Source: Ricinus communis
Lineage: Eukaryota > Streptophyta > Magnoliopsida > Malpighiales > Euphorbiaceae
Assembly: GCF_019578655.1 (NCBI RefSeq)
Contig: NC_063259.1
Span: 9,350,001 to 9,414,000, forward strand
DNA: 64,000 bases
Reading direction: 5' to 3'
Positions within the stretch are counted from its first letter, which is position 1, and every line of letters starts with the position of its first letter. This document shows, piece after piece, positions 13,141-24,260 of the stretch. The notes under the pieces were generated by a model. It was not told where the DNA came from and did no database searches. It saw only the letters and a list, made by a program, of their open reading frames with translations. Made by a program: the position numbers and the translations under genes.

Positions 13141-16100
13141 GTTGTCAAGATATGAAAACAACCCCGTAACAGGGGTTTATTTATCAACATTAGAAAAGAA
13201 CCCCGTATGAGGTGTATATCTTTCAACATGAGAAAATAACCCCAAAAAAGTGGTATATTTGTCAATATGAGAAAATAATAACGTAAGAGGGGTGTATCTT
13301 TCAACATGAGAAAACAACCCCAAAAAAGTGGTATAGTTGTCAATATGAGAAAACAACCCTGTAAGAGAGTTATAATTATCAATAATAGAAAACAACCCCG
13401 GAAGAGGGGTATATCTTTCAACATGAGAAAACAACCCCAAAAAGTTGGTATAGTTGTTAATATGAGAAAACAACCCCGTAAGAGAGTTATATTTATCAAT
13501 AATAGAAAACAACCCTGGAAGAGGGGTATATCTTTCAACATTAGAAAATAACCCCAAAAAAGTGATATATTTCTCAATATTAGAAAACAAGTGTGTAAGA
13601 GGGGTATATCTTTCAACATGAGAAAACAACCCCAAAATAGTGGTATAATTGTCATGATGAAAAACAACCCCGTAAGAGGGTTATATTTATCAATATTAGA
13701 AAACAACTCCGTCAGAGGGGAATATTTGTCAATATTAGAAAACAAACCCATAAGAGGAGTATATCTTTCAACATGAGAAAACAACCCAAAAACAGTGGTA
13801 TATTTGTCAATATTAGAAAACCACCCCGTAAAAGGGGAATATCTTTCAACATGAGAAAATAACCCTGAAAATGTGGTTTATTTGTCAATATGGGAAAACA
13901 ACCCCATAAAAGGGGTATATTTATCAATATTAGAAAACAACCTCGTAAGAGGGGTATATCTTTCAACATGAGAAAACAATCCCAAAAAAATTGGTTTATT
14001 TGTCATCATAAGAAAACCACCCTGTAAGAGGGGTATATTTGTCAATGTTAGAAATCAACCCCGTAAAAGGTATATATATTTCAACATATGAGAAAACAAC
14101 CCCAAAAAAGTGGTATATATTTTAATTTGAGAAAACAACCCCGAAAAAGGTGTATATTTTTCATTATTCAAAAACAACCCTGTAAGAAGGGTATATCTTT
14201 CAACATGAGAAAACAACCCCAAATAAGTGGTACATTTGTCAATATGAGAAAACAATTCCCCATAAGAGGGGTATATTTGTCAATATTAGAGAACAACCCC
14301 GCAAGAGGGGTATATCTTTCAACACTAAGAAAACAACTCCAAAATACTGGTATATTTATCAAGATGAAAAACATCCCCGTAAGAGGGTTATATTTATCAA
14401 TATCAGAAAATAACCCCGTAAGAGGGTAATATTTGTCAATATTAGAAAAAAATCTCGTAAGAGGGGTTTTTCTTTCAACATGAGAAAAAACAACCCCAAA
14501 ACAGGGGTATATTTGTCAATATTAGAAAACCACCCCTTAAGAGGGGTATATCTTTCAACATGAGAAAACAATCCCGAAAAAGTGGCATATTTGTCAATAT
14601 GAGAAAACAACCCCGTAAGGGGGGTATATTTATCAATATTAGGAAACAACCCAGTAAAAGGGGTATATCTTTCAACATTAGAAAACAACCCCAAAAAAGT
14701 GGTATATTTCTCAATAATAGAAAACAAGCGCGTAAGAGGGGTATATTTGTTAACATTAGAAAACATCCCCGTAAGAGTGGTATATCTATCAATATTAGAA
14801 ATGAACCCCGTAAGAGGGTTATATCTTTCAACATGAGAAAACAACCCCAAAAAAGTGGTATATTTGTCAATAGGATAAAACAACCCCGTAAGAGGGGTAT
14901 ATTTGTCAATATTACAAAACAATCCAGTAAGAGAGGTATATTTGCTAATATTAGAAAACAACCTCGTAAGAGGGATATATCTTCTAACATGAGAGAACAA
15001 CCCCAAACAAGTGGTATATTTGTCAACAAGAGAAAAGAACCCGGTAAGAGTGGTATATCTTTCAACATGAGAAAACAACTCAAGAAAAGTGGTACATCTG
15101 TCAATATTAGAAAACAATCCCGTAAGAGGGGTATATTTGTCAATATTAGAAAAAAACCCTATAATAGGGATATGTCTTTCAACATGAGAAGACAACGCCA
15201 AAAAAGTGGTATATTTGTCAATAGGAGAAAACAACCCCGTAAGCGGGGTATATTTATCAATATTAGAAAATAATCCCGTAAGAGGGGTATCTTTGTCAAT
15301 ATTAGAACAAATTCTCGTAAGAGGTGTATATTTATCAATATTAGAAAACAACCCCGTAAGAGGGGTACATCTTTCAACATGAGAAAACAACCCCAAAAAA
15401 GTGGTATATTTTTTAATATGAGAAAACAACCCCGAAAGAGGGGTATGTTTGTCAATATGAGAAAACAACCTCGTAAGAGGGGTATATTTATCAATATTAG
15501 AAAACAATATTAGAAAATAACCCTTTGAGAGGGGTATATTTATCAATATTAGAAAACAACCCTGTATGAGGGGTATATTTTCAATATTAGAAAACAACCC
15601 CGTAAGAGGGGTATATTTGTCAATATTAGAAAACAACCCCGTAAGAGGGGTATATCTTTCAAAATGAGAAAACAACTCCAAAAAAGTGGTATATTTGTCA
15701 ATGTGAGAAAACAAACCCGTAAGAGAGGTGTAATTCTCAATATTAAAAAATAAACCCGTAAGAGAGGTATATTTGTCAATATCATAAAACAACCCCGTAA
15801 GAGGGGTATATCTCTCAATATGAGAGAACAACCCAAAAAAAGTGGTAAATTTGATAATGTGAGAAAACAACCCCGTAAGACGTGTATATTACTCGATGTT
15901 AGAAAACAACCCCGTAAGAGGGGTATTTTTATCAATATTAGAGAATAACTCTGTAAGAGGTGTATATTTGTCAATATTAGAGAACAACCACGTAAGAAGG
16001 GTATATTTGTCAATATGAGAAAACATCCCCGTAAGAGGGATATATTTGTCAATATTAGAAAACAACCCCGTAAGAGGAGCATATCTTTCAACATGAGAAA

Positions 16101-16543
16101 ACAACCCCAAAAAAATGGTATATTTGTCAACATGAGAAAACAACCCCATTAGAGGGGTATATTTATTAATATTAGAAAACAACCCAGTAAGAGGGGTATA
16201 TTTGTCAATATTAGAAAACAACCTCGTAAGAGGGGTATAATTTTTAACATGAGAAAAGAACCCCGTAAGAGGGGTATATCTTTCAACATGAGAAAACAAC
16301 CCCAAAAAAGTGGTATATTTGTCAATATTAGAAAACAACCCCGTAAGAGGGGTATTTTTGTCAATATGAGAAAATAACCCTGTAAGAGGGGTATATTTGT
16401 CAATATTAGAAAAAACTCTGTAAGAGGGATATGTCTTTCAACATGAGAAAACAATCCCAAAAAAGTGGTATATTTGTCAACATGAGAAAACAAGCCCGTA
16501 AGAGGGGTATATTTATCAATTTTAGAAAACAACCCCGTAAGGG

Positions 16544-16947
16544 TGTTAATTAAGCTGCTCTTATGCTTTCAAGGTGCCCTCACGCTTTTCAGGACATTCT
16601 AAGTCCTTACTTAAGAGCTTGAGAAAACCTTGCCTTATGATTAAACCCTTAATGCAATATTAAATAGACACTTAAATATAATATTAGCCACTTTCAATTT
16701 TGATATTAAGATATGTTATGATCAAAATAGAGATCAATTAACCCTTAGATCATCAGGGACGAATAAAGCCATTAAAAACTTCCAACCTTTTCCACTGTCC
16801 GAAGTTGTGGTCAATAAAGTCAGAAACAAGATTGCCATCACTAGGCCATGAGGGTTTTTAATGGCAATATAAGAGAAGGATAGAGGGATCCAGGGATCAC
16901 GAAAGTATCAAATTTCGTGATCAAATGATGCTTTCATTTCTAGCCCG
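16544..16947. other. Unassigned sequence between array 2 and the Athila LTR
   Basis: No open frame of note, tandem repeat or recognisable element was seen. It lies between the last satellite monomer and the TG end of the minus-strand LTR, so it may be the pre-insertion target of either. Confidence 0.4.
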
Positions 16948-18346
16948 TGATAGGCTATTTATGTAGCTACAATCTAAGGCAGTGAACCTATCGATGCAGA
17001 CTAGCACTAATGGTGAGTATCAAGGTCGTATTCTCTGGAAAGGGTGACCTAGTACTACTGCAGCGTCTTACGTTATCTAACCTTAACAAAATTGATGAAG
17101 TTACTATTCTATGACTAGATGCAAGCTAAGTGATTAACTAAATGTCAAACAGTCTGCAAAGATTTAGTGAAACAATCAAAAGGAGAAAACAAATCTAAGG
17201 GGACCTAAGCTAGTTGGATTTTAGTGAATGTAGAGATTATATTGATTACCAATTTTGATTACCCGTGAGCGGATTCTAAATTAAATTCGATTTCTCTCTC
17301 GAGAATATTGAATTCCTAAACCTAAGAACCTAACGATGGAATCTCTTCCTAACGGTTGATTTTAGTTTAGCCTTAAGATTAAATCCACTACTATTAAGAG
17401 TTGTTAATTCTTAATCCAGCTAGTCAATTACCCTTATCTCTAAGTGATCATTAACCAGTTCTTGCTATTCAAATTTCCAATTATTAAATGAACTTCTCAA
17501 TTACATAAAGCAATTTGAACAACACAATTCACAATGTCTCATGAATAATGCGATTTCTTACTAACAATGAAAGCAAGAAGAATACAAGCATTGATAATCA
17601 AAATCTCATAAACATTAAATGCAATCCAACAACAAAGGAACCCCAATTGGTTCAACAATTCTAGCTACTCATGCTAACAAATAACACAAAGTAAGGAACA
17701 AATACATAAAAGCAAATTGAAAACATGTACACCCTTCTTCTTCAAGTCAGATGAACAGCCCTAAATCCCCAAATCTGAATAATAAACCTAAAATTGCCTT
17801 TTGAATGCCTCCAAATCCACTCTTGATCTTCAATATGCGAAATAGTCTCCCAAAGTCAAATATCGAAGCCTGAAAAAGGGTGGCTCATGCGTGTATGTAA
17901 AATCTCAAGTCAGAAAATTGAACCCTAGCAAAATAATTTGATTTACCTATATAATTGTCCCAACAAAGCCGTGGTCAAGCCCGTGCTCTGCCCGTGCTGG
18001 ACCTCCGAGTCTTGAAAAATAGCTATTCTCCCTGACAGTGATAGAGGCCGTGGTGGCCTCAGAAACCTTGCCTAAAGGACACTTTTGAGGGTCAAATGTC
18101 AATGGTTCAGCACGCCAAAGTCCAGGCCATGCTCAACCTTGAAGTGGTAGCCTTTGCTTAATTTTGATGGGTTCTGGTCCGTATTTGCACGTATCTCCCT
18201 CGACTACTGATAATGTCCATTGATAATCACCTGTAACATGAAAAGAACCAAAACACAGGTGATTCTAGCAGAAAACAAGATAACTATGCAAAAAAATGGA
18301 AATAATTGGGCATATAAACATGTGTATAACAATGCATATTAATTCA
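16948..18346 (-). mobile_element. Athila-like gypsy 3' LTR (minus orientation)
   Basis: The left end starts TGATAGGCTATT. The stretch to about 17060 is clearly related to the reverse complement of the end of the solo LTR at 25080-26430: both have CTAAGGCAGTG, a CTATCG box, and GGTGAGTA followed by GTCGTATTC. The right end is placed at CA (18345-18346) because the next bases, read on the minus strand, are AAGTGTGGGG. That is the polypurine-like signature preceding 3' LTRs of Athila/Tat elements. The length of about 1.4 kb agrees with the 1,351-bp solo LTR. The right boundary is inferred; the left one is better supported. Confidence 0.6.
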
Positions 18347-20319
18347 CCCCACACTTAAGCTTTTGCTTATCCTCAAGCAATCAATAATTCAATACATATA
18401 CAAGCAATAATCACCCCTCAAAATCCATGCTAAAGTTCACAACTTAACCTTATTCAACATATAAAGAATGAGACTCAAGTAGCTAAACAAATCATACACC
18501 TTCAAAGAAGAACTATAGTAATACCATCTCGAAGTACAACTTATATGACAACTCAGCATTAAAGACCATGAACCATTGCCTCATAGGAATCTCTCAAATC
18601 ACTCACAGTATTTATAGGTAAACATGAAAATTCCCTCAATACGACTGCACAAAACCTGTTTACCATAAGCCTGTTTATAAACCCCATCTTCGCTACTATG
18701 AATAAATGAATACTAAAATCAAAGGGTCTTTACAAGGATTGAAATGTGGCTAAGGTAAAAGGTAAGAAGAAGTGTAAAGTATACTGAAAAGTCATGTAAT
18801 TATTTAGAATGAATGCTTTAGGAGCTGAATGCCAAATCAACCAAAGTACTCACTAAGCCTTATTTGAAATAGAGGATGCTCAAAAGTATTAAATCCAAAA
18901 GAAAAAAGAGCTAAGAAATAAGTCTAAAAGATTTTTTTTTTCTTCTTCTTCTTTTTTTCTTTTTTTTATATATGCCACAACAGCTTACATAGGGGCTACA
19001 TGGTTAATGACACAAATAACAAGAATAGTTATACAATTTGGATTGAAGGGAGCATCAAAGAATGATTAAAAAGACTAAGTGAATTTATAACAAAATTAGG
19101 CACTATGATTCCATAAAAGAAGAAGCATAACACATAATTACTCAGTATACAGGATGAAAGAAAATATAAATATAGAGAATGGTATAGATGTAGTGTATAG
19201 CTGCAAATCATGAAGAAAAGATTAAGGCTCAAAAGTGGCTGACTAATGGAAACAAAAGGTAGGCTTTTGGCTAGATGTGGTAAATCCTAAGTTGCCCAAA
19301 TCATCTAATGGTATTCAAAGATTCATGTAACCTCAACAAGAGCAAGTTCTAGAAACAACATTAAGTAAAGCGCATACTCAAACAAGAAAAATCATGAGCA
19401 CAATTTGCAATGGATGCTCAAATTTTGGTTCAAAACTCACGTTTGAAGTGGCTAAAATTTGCAATTGGTTCCTAGACTTATCAATTGAATCATCACATAA
19501 ATTGTATAAGATATTGGCATAATCAAAGTTCAAAGATAAAGGCTGAAAATTTGCAAAGAACTCAAGCAACACCGAGTGTTCCTTGCTTCTTAACTAAGAA
19601 CCCGGCCAAAGTGACATATTGAATACAATGAGATTATTTTCCAAGAACAAAAATCGAAAGGGACAATCAATTACTAGTGTGTAAATTAAGTCATTAATTA
19701 CAAAAGAATAAACTAAGCTTAAATGACATGAAGAACCTAGGTCCTAACATCGTAAGAACAGTCCATTATCATTGCCTAAACAATCAAGGGATAATAAAAG
19801 CACAGATTCCCACCCCACACTTGAATAGAACACTGCCCTCAGTGTTAGAATAAAATGGGTATATAACATAGCTAGCACATAAGAAGAGTGAAGATCATAT
19901 TAAATGTACATAGCATAAGGGCAAGGCAAAGTTTTCTACTAAAATAACATAAGATGAAAGAAAAATGAAAGAAGATAAAATAAAATGAAAATGCAAAAGA
20001 AACGAAAATAAAATAAAATAAAAATAAAAATAAAGAAAGAAAATAAAAAGGAAAAGGAAAAGATCCATGAAACAACCTGCTAGATCAAACTCAATGTCAT
20101 CAATGAATCGCTGAGATTATGCTCCAGAATCCGCCATCTTTTATATCTGCTCCGCCATGAGGTCCGTTTGGGTGGCCTGCCTATGCAATCCATCCATAAG
20201 CTGCTAGAGCATATCATTTATCCCCTGGAACTGTGCCCTAGTCTCATCTTGAAACTACCCAAACTCCTTTCTATGCTGCACAAACTCAGTATAGTGCTGC
20301 TGCTATAAATCACAAACTC
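18347..20319 (-). mobile_element. Non-coding 3' internal region of the Athila-like element
   Basis: Two minus-strand signatures typical of Athila/Tat 3' regions are visible: GCTTAAGTGTGGGG beside the LTR (about 18347-18360) and TTCAAGTGTGGGGTGGG near 19815. A T/C-rich tract at 18931-18972 and an A-rich tract at 19975-20060 are low complexity. I see no convincing coding sequence. Confidence 0.5.
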
Positions 20320-20329
20320 GATCTAGTCG

Positions 20330-21530
20330 GTCAGCCAAAGCACTAATCTGAGCACTCGATGTCCCTACAAAGTAAGAAGGGGAAGCTCCAGATGTAGGCA
20401 TAAATACTCTGGCTGGGTTAGGAATCCTAACATCTAGAATCTTAGCAGTAGGGTCTTAGGCTTCTAGACCTACTGCCTCTCTAGCCTCCTTGATTATTGC
20501 ACTGACGAGCCTATACTAAATGCCATGTGGGTGTCGAGTGGCTATGATCATCTGCATGTTGATCATCTGTCTAACCCCTAATGGTGTCATGTCACCAATC
20601 TGAGAAAGCTCAGCTAGACAGTCGTCCAATACATCCAACCTCTTGGCCAATCTAGTCACATATTGGCCAAAGCAGCAATGCATTTTCTTATGGGCGTCGA
20701 CTATAAAGGAACGGACTTGACGAGCAAATAAATATCCCATGTCAAGCTTCTTATGGTGTTGCATAGCCTAGAGAATGAGTACATCGGTCTGTGTGACCGC
20801 TCTAAAACTATCTCCTCGGCTTGTAATAGTGTAAGCTAAAACTGTATGAAGATAGCGAAGATGATTCGGAAGGCTAGACGCCTTAGACCTGCTGGAATAA
20901 TACGATTCTGGCCTGAGTACTATTAAATCCCATATGGTGTCGTACGAGATGCGGTGGACATAGATGCATCCTTGATACTCCTCATTTGAGATCTCTTGCC
21001 CAGTCCATAAATCCAAGTGCATCCCGAACTGTAGAACTGACATTGAGCCCTCCCTTCCTCCAAGTCTGAAGTAAACTGCATTAGGCTGATGCTAGTTTGT
21101 GATATGTTGCTATAGGAAGAAGGTGCTTAGGAATTCAATGGTGAGCTCACGGTAGGTAGGCTCAATGATGTCGAAGAAGCGTGCGTAAGGCAGTGTGTCA
21201 AACAATGCACGAACATCCTGAGCCAATCCCACTCTCTCCAGGGATACAAAGTCAATGCATCGTCCGGCCATTACTTGCTTCTATCTCATGACTTGGAAGC
21301 GGCTCTCGTTATCAGCATTTTAAAATGTCCATAAGCAATGTCGACCAAGTGCGGCTGGATTTGCAGCTGTTGTTCTTCTTGCTCGGACTAGTTGTTGTTG
21401 TGGTGGGGTTGCTGGTGGTTGCCCAGATGAAGGTGAAGTAGAAGAAGAAGTTCCCTTGCCACGCGAGCGCTTGCTAGTAGCAGCGCTTTGTGGTTGCTGG
21501 CGACGGGATTGATCTCAGTCCCTCATATTG
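20330..21530 (-). pseudogene. Athila ORF-1 / plant transposon protein-like ORF, degenerate
   Basis: On the minus strand the translation holds DIIEPTYRELTIEFLSTF (near 21170), then FGMHLDLWTGQEISNEEY, RSKASSLPNHLRYLHTVLAY, and a helical segment with QMINMQMIIATRH. These match the layout of the ATHILA ORF-1 / putative plant transposon protein family: PTYRELTLEFLST, a glycine-rich strand, then PxLRYLHxLLAxT. An alanine/serine/glutamine-rich, basic lead lies at about 21360-21530. Several in-frame stops interrupt it, for example just after GRHCLWTF (about 21317) and after FLSTFFL. It lies between integrase and 3' LTR, where Athila elements carry an extra, sometimes env-like ORF of uncertain function. 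It is dead as a gene. Confidence 0.65.
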
Positions 21531-22119
21531 CCTAGTACAATCAATCATTAGTAATGGAACAAGAAATCAAGTTAACACAAATTCCATCAAAAATTTAGTA
21601 GCATAACGGCTAGAAATTGATTAACATAAAACTTTAGGCTTAAAACTAAGACTAAAACCTCAATTTCCTACAGAAAACTAATGCCCAATGGCATTTCTAG
21701 CCCACAATATTACTCACCAAATAAATAGAATTTATGCTACGAATTTATCAAAATAAAATGCCAGTTAATTTACTACTCCCAAAACCCACACTTAGCATGT
21801 CATTATTAAAATCATACAAATACAGCAACTAATCTGAGCTAAATATAATCCAAATCAAACTCGAGCAATGTAAATAAATAAATAAATAAACCAATCAAAG
21901 CAATAAATATTGACAAATAATAGAACATATCAAAATATCCTAAATAATAAAAAAATTACATTAAGAACTCAAACTTAACCAAATAAAAGGCAAAAGGTGA
22001 AAAAACAAACTTGAAATTGCCGTAACACATAAAAAAATCTAGAAGAAGAAGGAAAGCACCTTAAAACTTTAGAGAGGGAAAGTTGTAAGAGGTTTCAAAT
22101 GGCCTCCTTTTATAGTCAC

Positions 22120-22535
22120 GGGGATCAGCATGGTCGAGGGCATGGCCGTGCTGGTCCGCACGGCCTGGACTCGGCCCGTGCTGAAGCCTGAAGTGTCTTC
22201 CATGTGCAAGTTCACCACGAGCAAGGGCGTGGCCGTGCCGATCAACATGGCCTAGTGTTGCCGCCCGTGGTGCCTTCGGAAGCCGTGGTGGACAGCCAAT
22301 TCTAAGCTGCGCTATGTGCATGTTCACCACGGGTAAGGGCATGGCCGTGCTGACCAGCATGGCCGTGCTGACCAGCATGGCCTGGTGTTGCAGCTTGTGG
22401 TGGCTTCGGAAGCCGTGGTGGGCAGCCAATTCCCAAACTCTTATATGTGCATATTCATCATGAGTAGGACTCCGGCCGTGCTGATCAGCACGGCCTGGTG
22501 ATCCAACCCGTGATGCCCACAGAAACCGTGGTGAA
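22120..22535. repeat. GC-rich degenerate tandem repeat with palindromes
   Basis: Three to four copies of a unit of about 110-130 bp start near 22202, 22313 and 22443, each with TGTGCA, then TTCAYCA, GGCCGTGC and CACGGCC/CATGGCC. The copy at 22474-22495 contains a perfect 22-bp palindrome with arms GGCCGTGCTGA. Composition is far richer in GC than the surroundings. Related CCGTGTTC/AACACG sequence occurs in the solo LTR at 25290-25375. Confidence 0.75.
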
Positions 22536-22864
22536 CCACTGAAATCCAAGCCTTTCTTCGACATCTTGAACTGCCCAACTCCCTACTTGCATTCAACACA
22601 CATACATACACATTTAGGCTATAATTCAAGTAAAAATGTATCAAACATGGAAGTTCATATTCACCAATCACCAAAAATCCGACTTAAGTTATTAAAACCC
22701 TAGCTTCAAACAATTAAGTTTAGTCACTAAGCATGTGCTCTAACTACCATCAAACATGCAAACGACTGATAAAAATGTAAAGCTAAATATGGGAATGCCT
22801 CCAAAAAGCGCTTCTTTTTGGTTCTCGAGTCATTTAGCTGGAATCGACACCAGAATACTCTCAC

Positions 22865-23560
22865 GGGAAAAGCACCACATTCACTCGCTCCTCAACTTCT
22901 TGCGAGTTCTCGTGATAGTGCTTCAGTCTATGCCCATTAACCTTGAAGTCTCCCTTCTCCAGATGATGCAGCTCCACTGTGCCATATGAAAAGACTTGCT
23001 TGACTACGAACTGTCCCGATCATCGGCTCTTCAGCTTACCTGGAAACAACCGAAGACGTGAGTTATATAAGAGAACCATGTCTATAGCTTTGAACTCTTT
23101 CGAGCCTTTCAGTCGCTGATCGTGCCACTTCTTCGTCCTAACTTTGTAAATTATGGAGTTGTCCTAAGCTTGCTGACACCACTCCTCTAACTCATCTAGT
23201 TGCCATTGTCTTTCTTTACCTGCAGAATCAACACTAAAATTGCATGATTTCGAAGCCCAAAGGGCCTTGTGTTCCAATTCAATAGGTAGATGACACGTCT
23301 TACCATAAACTAGCCTATACGGTGTAAAGCCAATAGAAGTCCTATAGGCTGTTCTAAAAGCCCACAGTGCATTATCTAACTTAGCCGCCCAATCCTTCCT
23401 CCACTTTCCCACTAGTTTATGGGTGATAGGGTGTAGAGAACCGGTGTGTAACCCCATAGCATTTAAGTACTTTCCCAAGTTTGGTATTATAAAAATAGGT
23501 CCCCCTGTCACTAATCAATGCTTTAGGTGTACCAAACCTAGCAAATAATTTCGTCCAACC
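22865..23560 (-). pseudogene. Athila-like gypsy integrase fragment
   Basis: On the minus strand the frame reads RFGTPKALISDRGT (one catalytic aspartate of the DDE core), then HPITHKLVGKW, LDNALWAFRTAYRTSIGFTP and GKTCHLPIELEHKALWA, all typical of Athila-group integrases. The C-terminus continues past ELEEWCQQ into KWHDQRL and a tail VNGHRLKHYHE, ending near 22865. Damage includes a frame change near 23500, where the glutamate-bearing segment is altered, and an in-frame stop near 23020. Just downstream is AAGCGCTTTTTGGAGGC, the conserved post-integrase sequence of this group. At the right the homology stops near 23560, so RT and everything upstream is lost. Confidence 0.85.
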
Positions 23561-23754
23561 CAAAGAAGAATATATACGGCTAAAAAATAAGTGGTTAGTG
23601 TAATGCATGAAATGCATGATGCACGTGATATGCACAAAGAAAAGAGAAGAAAGGGGGTTAGCACACATATGTTCAAGCTCACAAAGCTCATTCCTCAAGC
23701 CCCCACGCGACAAACAAGATCATATCACAAAAACTCAAAATTCCAACAAAATTG

Positions 23755-24130
23755 GCGAGATGGTGTCTCCCGTAATCAGCAAATAGCAAGGTAGTGCCTT
23801 TTATCCTGGGAACAAGATGGTGTCTTCTCTACAAGGGCTTGTTTATCAATATAGTAACAATATGGTCTCTCCTGCAGTTCCAATAAATCAACAAGATGGT
23901 GTCTCCCGTAAACAGAGCAAATAGCAAGGTGGTGCCTTCCATCTTGGGGTAAGATGGTGTCTTCCCTACAGGGGCTCATTTAACAGTAGTAAAGTGGTGC
24001 TTCCTACCTCAATTAAAGTAGTGAGACGGTGTCTCCTACGACTTCAACAAAATGGCGACATGGTGTCTCCCATAATAAAGAATTACTTAAAAGAATACAC
24101 AACGGGCAAGATGGTGTCTTCTTTGAATGG
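23755..24130 (+). repeat. Degenerate tandem module GATGGTGTCTYCC
   Basis: The motif GATGGTGTCTCCC or GATGGTGTCTTCC, or the related GGTGGTGCCTTCC, recurs about ten times at irregular spacing of roughly 30-60 bp, often preceded by CAA. It lies just upstream of a polypurine tract. Tandem repeats in the 3' untranslated region of gypsy elements are common, and this fits that position. Confidence 0.75.
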
Positions 24131-24260
24131 ATCAACCTCCAAAATGAAAAAGTCAAGCCAATCAGTTGATAATTAATCTTTTTTGCTTTGATTCAAACTC
24201 ATTCTTTTAAAATTGATCTTACAGAAAGAAAAGAATTTCCAAACGAATTCATTTTCTAAA

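Larger units (their letters stand above)
3224..16543 (-). repeat. 39-bp minisatellite array 2 (inverted relative to arrays 1 and 3)
   Basis: About 340 monomers of 39 bp make up 13.3 kb. On the plus strand each unit reads CCCCGTAAGAGGGG, then TATAT, a variable CTTTCAACATG or TTGTCAATAT, and AGAAAACAA. Three types alternate. Type A has CTTTCAACATG. Type B has CCCCAAAAAAGTGG in place of the core. Type C has GTCAATATTAG. The usual order A-B-C gives a higher-order unit of about 117 bp. The consensus is the reverse complement of array 1. Longer blocks are repeated at offsets of 1,128, 1,565, 352 and 1,917 bp. Continuous reading frames of up to 503 codons on the minus strand (14359-15870) arise because 39 is a multiple of 3. 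They give 13-residue repeats such as LFSNIDKYTPLTG and, in another frame, CFLILTNIPLLRG. I do not call them genes. Confidence 0.95.

Noticed and set aside
14359..15870. 503-codon frame in array 2 and many similar frames in all three arrays as repeat-protein genes
   Set aside because: At least two frames of the same strand, and some on the other, are open for the same reason (39 bp = 13 codons). Starts are arbitrary, and indels shift freely between frames. No promoter or coding bias is visible.
3224..16543. CRISPR-like array from regular short repeats
   Set aside because: Units are contiguous with no unique spacers, and the genome is a plant. The regularity is that of a tandem satellite.
1..16543. 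Telomeric or rDNA repeats
   Set aside because: No TTTAGGG runs and no rRNA-like sequence. The few AAACCCTAA stretches near 24.4-24.5 kb are scattered in an LTR and not tandem.
17966..17974. AGCCCG next to CA at about 17968 as the right end and target duplication of the Athila LTR
   Set aside because: It falls within the GC-rich part that lies inside the LTR in the solo copy, and it would make the LTR too short. Taken as a coincidence.
22061..22564. Minus-strand frame with repeated GRADQHG-like residues as a gene
   Set aside because: It is the translation of the GC-rich tandem repeat and has no coding family.
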